Shown one piece after another: positions 42,001 through 45,515 of a stretch of 45,515 bases of DNA (positions are counted from its first letter, which is position 1; each line of letters opens with the position of its first letter). Location of the stretch: assembly GCA_030612585.1 (NCBI GenBank), contig JAUWNP010000014.1, positions 1 through 45,515 of the forward strand. Direction: 5' to 3'. The notes beneath the pieces were generated by a model. That model ran no database searches, was not told where the DNA came from, and saw only the letters and a program-made list of their open reading frames with translations. Made by a program: the position numbers and the translations under genes. This stretch comes from Anaerolineae bacterium. Lineage in GTDB: Bacteria > Chloroflexota > Anaerolineae > B4-G1.

Positions 42001-43000
42001 AAACTTTGTGTGCGACGCGTGGGAGGTTGCCGACAACGGCCTAACCGTCTGCGTGGACGGCACCCAGAACATGAGCACCGTCAATCCCACCGTGACAACT
42101 CCTTCAATGGGCGACCCCATCAGTGAAGATCCATGGGGGGCCGTCAAAGTGCTGACATGGGAGCAGACGCCGGAGATCCTGGCCAACGCGTCGTGGGTCA
42201 ATCCCTACGAAGAGGCGCGCGCCCACCAGGGTGCCATCCGCGGTGACTTCATCGTGATGGGCTACTCCTACACGCCCAACTGGGCGGCGGCCCGCAACGG
42301 CAACGACAAGTACGACTTTTACATCCGTCGTTCCTTCGACGGCGGGCAGACCTGGACGACAGACCCCGCTGGCGATGGGGTGACACACTGCCAGGTCTTC
42401 AAAACCGTGAATGAGGATGGCGAACTAGTTCGGGACGTTGACGGCAACATCGTGAAAGAAGATGTTTGCACTTTCTATCCCGCGGGTGAATTCGAGGAGG
42501 CGCGCAATGTCTCTCAACTACCGAACAGCAAAGAGGGCGTGATCGAGCCGCGCATCGTCGGGGCCCCGGGGACCATCAAGGTGAATGGCGTGTGGACCGG
42601 CCGCGACGAGGATCTGCAGAACCGGAACGTGTTCTACGTGAGTTATGGCACGTCCACCAACCCGCCCATCGTCCACGGCGACAGTGACGAAGAACAAGAG
42701 TATCCGGCGCCGCTGGATCTCTACTACAGTTTTAGCCAGGACAGAGGCGAGAGCTACGTGGAGGTGGCGTGGGATGTGAACCCCGACAGCAGCGGCAACT
42801 GGGCCGGAGAGACCGTGTACCGCTGGGATTTCCTGGCCAAGGGCGAAGCCGAGCAGGGCGAAGCGCAGTTGCGCATGACGCCCGACGGCTCCCGCTTTTA
42901 CGCCACCTGGCTGCAAGACGCGGAAGATAGCAGCGACATCTTTTTCCGCCGGATCATGTCTCCCGCTTTCCCTAGTAACGTCGCACCAGAACAAGAATAG
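39044..43000 (+). CDS. Very large secreted protein, choice-of-anchor O-like, with Asp-box type motifs
   Basis: 1318 residues. Signal peptide MKTTKSILGLLLIGVILTSG cleaved near AYA-APPDP (about 27). The rest is acidic and rich in Asp, Gly, Asn and Trp. Asp-box-like phrases RDDGNTF and SFDGGQTW, and YSFSQDRGESY near the end, suggest a propeller. The segment SLNTDMFRKDISRTPDLTSS and then MGMWFPALRANNDP remind me of proteins annotated choice-of-anchor O; this is from memory, not a search. Calcium-type DxDGN motifs recur (YDEDGDLIR, RDADGNL). It lacks the IYLP ending of the other exported proteins. The gene is strongly GC-rich (42 of 60 at 41821-41880). It may be a surface or matrix protein; no enzyme motif was recognised. 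Confidence 0.8.
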   Translation: MKTTKSILGLLLIGVILTSGMPLAYAAPPDPEMPWFGASGPGLHVTPLIAGRYMDDPAGTVRVFNSREKLHIQVGPLDEWLINTIQIYVGADPVPTVRSGNPNQGAFPYKGELPEPAPNYTLVLDLVDDLGFSWGEPYEYMRIQNIAVHADLVKLDTDGTTNGQTIRVLEEEGAWAFGEGTFEGGRWAWWFKYEMAHPQRGHFIDSPVGGLSFETPTHAGKTDESGGFDYFPGERVDLAIGSVHLGTPLAGHKVSPLDIYENADTDDPRVINMARLLQSLDADADPSEGIGITEDVEVCLDQAVQDLGLTGVDFADDGQTESVIQGTINQCAGVEGVTLVAVSADEAQANLDRSLNTDMFRKDISRTPDLTSSKSKLNIMGMWFPALRANNDPATYTDDGGGEQSGVPYYDEDGDLIRVEAQAKPIVVVYTDGVEETGNEDIFAAISRDDGNTFKRKNLSRAADRSSFTLANGEEYFGQAKKPVFQVKGNNILVAWTSKFCNGGKPAYAITTCDDPDTEEIEGPDENGDCRITCHGDGDNEVCEPDYPYDDEYYAEDIWGIGGPQRSVDYTDQGFPEVGEVPYSCVWVARGTIVTQGMINSGGFWADKSVGDIQWFKPERLTSGRRDANQVFMGGSDGAGFAIAWQEDPEGLRPGAAAGPGPGWGGATTNHKTDIWYSYITMADFRTVDENFVAGGDPQHYVPEDEEFVGRPKALVPMSLPVRLSDNDNVNTDNLLVELGGDGYPVEDEAGNWTPITNPDATAEDADGTHAYAYEIEGLCEGFYDFTNYQDEEKSVCITEDGRLLDGNTGASRANVFLQTYTKPDGTKSAWAILAYEETKGAGIGPPDHDISGGPYGDAPLPETGKNAIYHSFDFQNPDLVSAGNIINLPERDADGNLMYQTEVSLDDDGNVVYGDPILDYLDQPQLAYENARRPRFIIQGRSAMGDSDTVMIVLYKEGQEGMGRPSDIMLRRVVADTPGNPYAFTNFVCDAWEVADNGLTVCVDGTQNMSTVNPTVTTPSMGDPISEDPWGAVKVLTWEQTPEILANASWVNPYEEARAHQGAIRGDFIVMGYSYTPNWAAARNGNDKYDFYIRRSFDGGQTWTTDPAGDGVTHCQVFKTVNEDGELVRDVDGNIVKEDVCTFYPAGEFEEARNVSQLPNSKEGVIEPRIVGAPGTIKVNGVWTGRDEDLQNRNVFYVSYGTSTNPPIVHGDSDEEQEYPAPLDLYYSFSQDRGESYVEVAWDVNPDSSGNWAGETVYRWDFLAKGEAEQGEAQLRMTPDGSRFYATWLQDAEDSSDIFFRRIMSPAFPSNVAPEQE

Positions 43001-43010
43001 TACGACGGGA

Positions 43011-43041
43011 GTATGGGCGCCAGTTGTGCTGGCGTCCATAC
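43011..43041. terminator. Hairpin after the large secreted protein (repeat copy 1)
   Basis: GTATGGGCGCCAG (43011-43023) pairs with CTGGCGTCCATAC (43029-43041), with one G-T pair. It begins ten bases after the stop codon. A near-identical hairpin is found at 43609-43637. Confidence 0.65.
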
Positions 43042-43054
43042 TCTCTGCAACATA

Positions 43055-43186
43055 TCAAGACAAAAGATGCCGACGCAAGGTCGGTCTCTCATAGGTAACT
43101 GCTCGGCCACCCTTGCGAAGGTTACGAATAGCCTTCTTGGTGATATGAATTTCGCCTATTGAAGTCACTTTCGTCTTGAGAATCAT
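43055..43186 (-). CDS. Tiny AbrB/SpoVT-like protein (43 residues), possible antitoxin or remnant
   Basis: The frame starts at ATG 43186 with AAGG seven bases upstream and reads MILKTKVTSIGEIHITKKAI, then RNLRKGGRAVTYERPTLRRH. The first 33 residues follow the AbrB/SpoVT/MazE swapped-hairpin consensus VTSxGxIxIxKxIRxxLxxGDxVxxE closely, apart from a shortened helix-loop. The C-terminus is basic. An inverted repeat GTAACTGCTC/GAGCAGTTAC has one arm inside the gene (43095-43104) and the other just upstream of it (43208-43217); it could be an operator or structural. No toxin gene is visible next to it. The gene is short enough to be a chance frame, but the motif order argues against that. Confidence 0.5.
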   Translation of the reverse strand: MILKTKVTSIGEIHITKKAIRNLRKGGRAVTYERPTLRRHLLS

Positions 43187-43260
43187 CCTCTAACCTTACT
43201 CTCTCCTGAGCAGTTACTCTCATAGTAGAGAATAAACCAGAGGAAAGGAGGTGAAATGAG

Positions 43261-43470
43261 ATGAAGAAACTGCTTATTCTAATGCTCGTGTTGTTGGTGT
43301 TGCTGGCCGTTGTTGTGCCGGTCTTCGCCTATCACGGGGGTGGCTCGAACGGCAACAGCACCGGCGACGGTGAGCCGCCAGGTTGGGCTCAGGCAGGCGC
43401 CACCAGCGAGGATCCGCCTGGTTGGTCCCAGGTATGTCCAGGCAAGGGAGGCACTGGCCCGGGCCAGTAA
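43261..43470 (+). CDS. Small secreted peptide with two PPGW repeats
   Basis: 69 residues. A strong signal peptide (MKKLLILMLVLLVLLAVVVP, cleaved near VFA-YHGG) leaves a mature peptide of about 45 residues rich in Gly, Ser and Pro. It has two repeats, EPPGWAQ and DPPGWSQ, and one Cys. The ribosome-binding site AAAGGAGGTGA is almost the full anti-16S complement, so it should be translated heavily. No family recognised. It follows the very large secreted protein on the same strand, after the AbrB-like gene on the other. Confidence 0.7.
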   Translation: MKKLLILMLVLLVLLAVVVPVFAYHGGGSNGNSTGDGEPPGWAQAGATSEDPPGWSQVCPGKGGTGPGQ

Positions 43471-43481
43471 CGTGACCCAAA

Positions 43482-43512
43482 TCCGGCGCTGTCTGAGATA
43501 GACAGCGCCGGA
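43482..43512. terminator. Hairpin after the small secreted peptide gene
   Basis: TCCGGCGCTGTCT (43482-43494) pairs perfectly with AGACAGCGCCGGA (43500-43512) over GAGAT. It starts 12 bases after the stop codon, but no T run follows. Confidence 0.6.
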
Positions 43513-43608
43513 CGGCCATCACTCATCGCTTTTGGTGCTACTAGCCCAGACGAGACAGCAACCTGCCGATAACTAGCAACGACGTCCACACCGTGACTCT
43601 CGAGTAAT

Positions 43609-43637
43609 TATGGGCGCCAGCATGGCTGGCGCCCATA
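43609..43637. repeat. Hairpin (repeat copy 2)
   Basis: TATGGGCGCCAG (43609-43620) pairs with CTGGCGCCCATA (43626-43637) over CATGG. The arms are the same as those of the hairpin at 43011-43041. It lies about 40 bases beyond the end of the receiver gene on the - strand and may end that transcript. Confidence 0.65.
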
Positions 43638-43674
43638 GTCGGTGATCTATGCCCTGTAGAGGTGACGTGCACTC

Positions 43675-44166
43675 TCAATCAACAAGAGGCACTCCTCGCC
43701 GGGCGAGAACGCTCCGGAGACCACCGTTGGGCAAAAACACTCTGGAGATCTCCGGCTGAGACGTGGGCTGGAGACCCCTCTGCCTTGAGAGTCCGGCGCG
43801 GCGTAACACAGCCCGCATCCTGGCCAGGAGTTCGGCGAAACTAAAAGGCTTGGTCATACAATGGTCGGCACCTGCATACAGGCCCCTTATTACCTTGTAG
43901 GCGTTCTCCGTCGGGGCGATGAGCATGATAATCGGCACCGTTGAGAACTCGCGGATGCGCTGGCAGACCTCGTAGCCATCCAGGCCAGGCATCTTGATAT
44001 CCAAAACGATGAGGTCTGTCTCCTCCCTGGCGGCAAGCTCTACTGCCGTCTGCCCGTCCCTCGCCACGAGCACTGCATAGCCCCTGGCCTCCAGATTGAC
44101 CTGCATAGCCCAGACATGTCCAGGTTCGTCATCTACCACCAGAATGTGAGCCTTGCTTTTGTTCAT
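43675..44166 (-). CDS. Receiver-only response regulator, paralogue of the PhoB-type regulator
   Basis: 163 residues from ATG 44166 (GAGGAG eight bases upstream; the frame is open to 44244). The receiver is very close to that of the gene at 37733: shared segments include NLEARGY, VLVARDGQTAVE, LDIKMPG and IREFSTVPIIML. The acidic pocket VVDDEP, phospho-acceptor Asp and Lys in MTKPFSFAELLARM are kept, but the switch Thr is Ile (IIMLIAPTEN), which should impair output coupling. Instead of a winged helix it has a 40-residue tail without recognisable fold. It is probably a truncated duplicate; it might also act as a phosphate sink for the same kinase. Confidence 0.82.
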   Translation of the reverse strand: MNKSKAHILVVDDEPGHVWAMQVNLEARGYAVLVARDGQTAVELAAREETDLIVLDIKMPGLDGYEVCQRIREFSTVPIIMLIAPTENAYKVIRGLYAGADHCMTKPFSFAELLARMRAVLRRAGLSRQRGLQPTSQPEISRVFLPNGGLRSVLARRGVPLVD

Positions 44167-44200
44167 GCTCTGTCTCCTCGTTGGCTGGTCAGTATAGAAC

Positions 44201-44238
44201 GCCCAAGCGGCGCACTCATTGCAGTGCGCCGCTTGGGC
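44201..44238. terminator. Perfect 16-bp hairpin between two - strand genes
   Basis: GCCCAAGCGGCGCACT (44201-44216) pairs with AGTGCGCCGCTTGGGC (44223-44238) over a six-base loop. It lies directly after the stop of the secreted-protein gene (read on -) and before the receiver gene. No T run follows. Confidence 0.65.
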
Positions 44239-44250
44239 AAGCACTGTGCA

Positions 44251-45515
44251 TCATCGGCGGACGATCAGCGGCAAGTATATGCGGTATTTGGCCTCGCCAA
44301 ACAGCGCGAACTGGGTGAAATGCGTCGTCGTGAAGGTGAGCGCTCCGGACATCGTGCGGACCGGTTCGCCCAGCACGGCCCATGGTCCTTCTGGACCAGA
44401 ACGTGTCCACAGACGCAACGTCTCGCGCCTCAGTCCGGTCACGTCCGTATCCGTATAGTTCATGGTGATCGTGAGCGGCCGGTTGAATTGGCCCACGGGT
44501 TCGCCGAAGCGGGAGGCGGTCATCTCGAAGGCGCGATGTGCGAACAGCAGGCCACCGGGTGGGCCGATGGGTCGTGTGTCTGTGAAGAGCGGCCTGAACT
44601 GGAAGCGCGTCGTGTCGGTTACAGCGCCGGGCGGGACGGTGAGCGTGACGCCGTATTGGTGGTGCAACTGGCCGCCCTGGTTTGGCCCCAGCGCCATCGT
44701 GCCGTGGGGCAGGGTGACCACTGTGGTGACCGGCCCGAGTTGCATGTAATGCCCCGTCCAACCAAGCATAGCTACGTTGGTGATGACCGTGCCAGGTGTG
44801 ACCACACCCTCTACCCCCAACCGATATTGGAGTGTCAGCGGCTGCCCGGCGTACACCTGACCCTGCCAGCGCAGCATGTGGCCGTCAATCTGCGTGCCGG
44901 TCAGCGCGCCGCTCCAGCCCAGGAAACACACCTGGTGGCTGAAGGGCAATGTGTCTGTCAGGGTGACCCAGCGCCCGTTCATTCCCCCGCCGAACTGGTT
45001 CGCCAGGTTGATTGTGATCGTGTAGGTGAGCACGTCGCCTGGTATCACGTGCCGTGCCTGGACCTGCTTGGTTGAGCCGGCCATGGCGCACACCTCGCTG
45101 GTCACACTCATCGTATTGTTCGTCGTATCGGATTCTACACCGGTCGTGGCGATAGTCGCCGTGGTAGTCAGCAGTTCCCCCTCTGGCAATGTCTCGTCCG
45201 GCTGCAGGGTGAGCAGGACGTGGCCGCAGCACGCATCGGCTGGCCACTCACAGAGCGGGCTGACAAAGTACCAGCTCAACTCGTTGCCATTGGTCACGTC
45301 CGGCGGGAGTGGCGCCCCCCAGCGATTCGTGGCAGTGACGAACTGTGTCCCCACGGGCAACGTGGCCGTCACCCAGGCATCCGGCGCCATTTCTGTACCA
45401 TAGTTAAAGTAGCCAATTCTGACCACGTAGGTCAAATCGGCTGTGATGTGCACAGGAGCCTGCATGTCCAGCGTGAGGTCTATCTCCCCGGCGGCAGCCG
45501 CAGCGGAGAGGCCCG
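44251..45515 (-). CDS. Secreted protein with DUF11-type repeats and C-terminal IYLP motif (N-terminus outside window)
   Basis: At least 421 residues; the frame stays open to the window edge. The first visible residues GLSAAAAAGEIDLTLDMQAP look like the end of a signal peptide, so little is missing and the internal Met at 45465 is not the start. Two DUF11-like beta repeats follow (YVVRIGYFNYGTEMAPDAWV; PGDVLTYTITINLANQFGGG). A ZU5-like domain with YGVTLTVPPGAVTDTTRFQF comes next, and after it a domain of the type that often precedes the C-terminal motif in these proteins. The end is FALFGEAKYRIYLPLIVRR. It is likely surface-exposed. It shares the repeat type with the protein at 14166. Confidence 0.82.
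   Translation of the reverse strand, partial: GLSAAAAAGEIDLTLDMQAPVHITADLTYVVRIGYFNYGTEMAPDAWVTATLPVGTQFVTATNRWGAPLPPDVTNGNELSWYFVSPLCEWPADACCGHVLLTLQPDETLPEGELLTTTATIATTGVESDTTNNTMSVTSEVCAMAGSTKQVQARHVIPGDVLTYTITINLANQFGGGMNGRWVTLTDTLPFSHQVCFLGWSGALTGTQIDGHMLRWQGQVYAGQPLTLQYRLGVEGVVTPGTVITNVAMLGWTGHYMQLGPVTTVVTLPHGTMALGPNQGGQLHHQYGVTLTVPPGAVTDTTRFQFRPLFTDTRPIGPPGGLLFAHRAFEMTASRFGEPVGQFNRPLTITMNYTDTDVTGLRRETLRLWTRSGPEGPWAVLGEPVRTMSGALTFTTTHFTQFALFGEAKYRIYLPLIVRR

Noticed and set aside
44116..45075. 319-residue open frame on the + strand
   Set aside because: Antisense to the secreted protein with repeat domains and the IYLP end; Arg/His/Gly-rich shadow composition and no family motif.

Overview
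The window reads as a piece of a Chloroflexota genome, probably Anaerolineae-like; this is inferred from sequence features, not from a marker gene. Several secreted proteins carry the short motif (R/T)IYLP(L/V/I)(I/V/M), best known from the C-termini of Chloroflexota exported proteins. Other pointers are a type 2 IPP isomerase, a membrane glycosyltransferase with an extra C-terminal beta domain, and a DRE-TIM synthase next to an Aquifex-type aconitase. Base composition is mostly moderately GC-rich with AT-richer patches. No ribosomal RNA, phage or CRISPR array was seen.

Layout. (1) 1-14013, all on +: an extracellular glycan cluster. It holds the tail of an alkaline-phosphatase-superfamily enzyme, three GT4-type glycosyltransferases, an asparagine-synthetase-like ligase with a dead glutaminase domain, a pectate-lyase-like lipoprotein, three sulfotransferases, an Asp-box propeller protein and a split Alg14/Alg13-type (PssD/PssE) glycosyltransferase. 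Together they suggest assembly, sulfation and possibly amidation of a surface polysaccharide. (2) 14166-17885: a large secreted multi-domain protein. (3) 24490 down to 17949, on -: a likely operon fni - squalene/phytoene synthase - prenyl synthase - aconitase - DRE-TIM synthase (candidate Re-citrate synthase). (4) 24651-28609, on +: acyl carrier protein, a small cysteine-rich protein, a secreted glycoside hydrolase, and a helical protein plus SPFH protein pair. (5) 33590 down to 28648, on -: plsX - fabF - NERD membrane protein - GT39-like membrane glycosyltransferase. (6) 33724-35186: tRNA-Leu(GAG) with a consensus promoter, a NYN-domain gene, and the scar of a type I restriction system. (7) 35203-38431: a frameshifted sensor kinase and its response regulator. 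(8) 38432-39043: a gene-free stretch made of two small inverted-repeat elements. (9) 39044-45515: a 1318-residue secreted protein, a 43-codon AbrB-like gene, a tiny secreted peptide, a receiver-only regulator and a secreted protein cut by the window edge.

The strongest second-look items are: the glutaminase-dead amide ligase inside a sulfated-glycan cluster; the IYLP motif occurring at the C-terminus in some proteins and just after the signal peptide in others; the candidate Re-citrate synthase/aconitase pair in an isoprenoid operon; a palindromic repeat translated inside a prenyl synthase; a 112-bp mobile element with perfect 8-bp target duplications touching a stop codon; and an hsdM/hsdR deletion scar near a tRNA.
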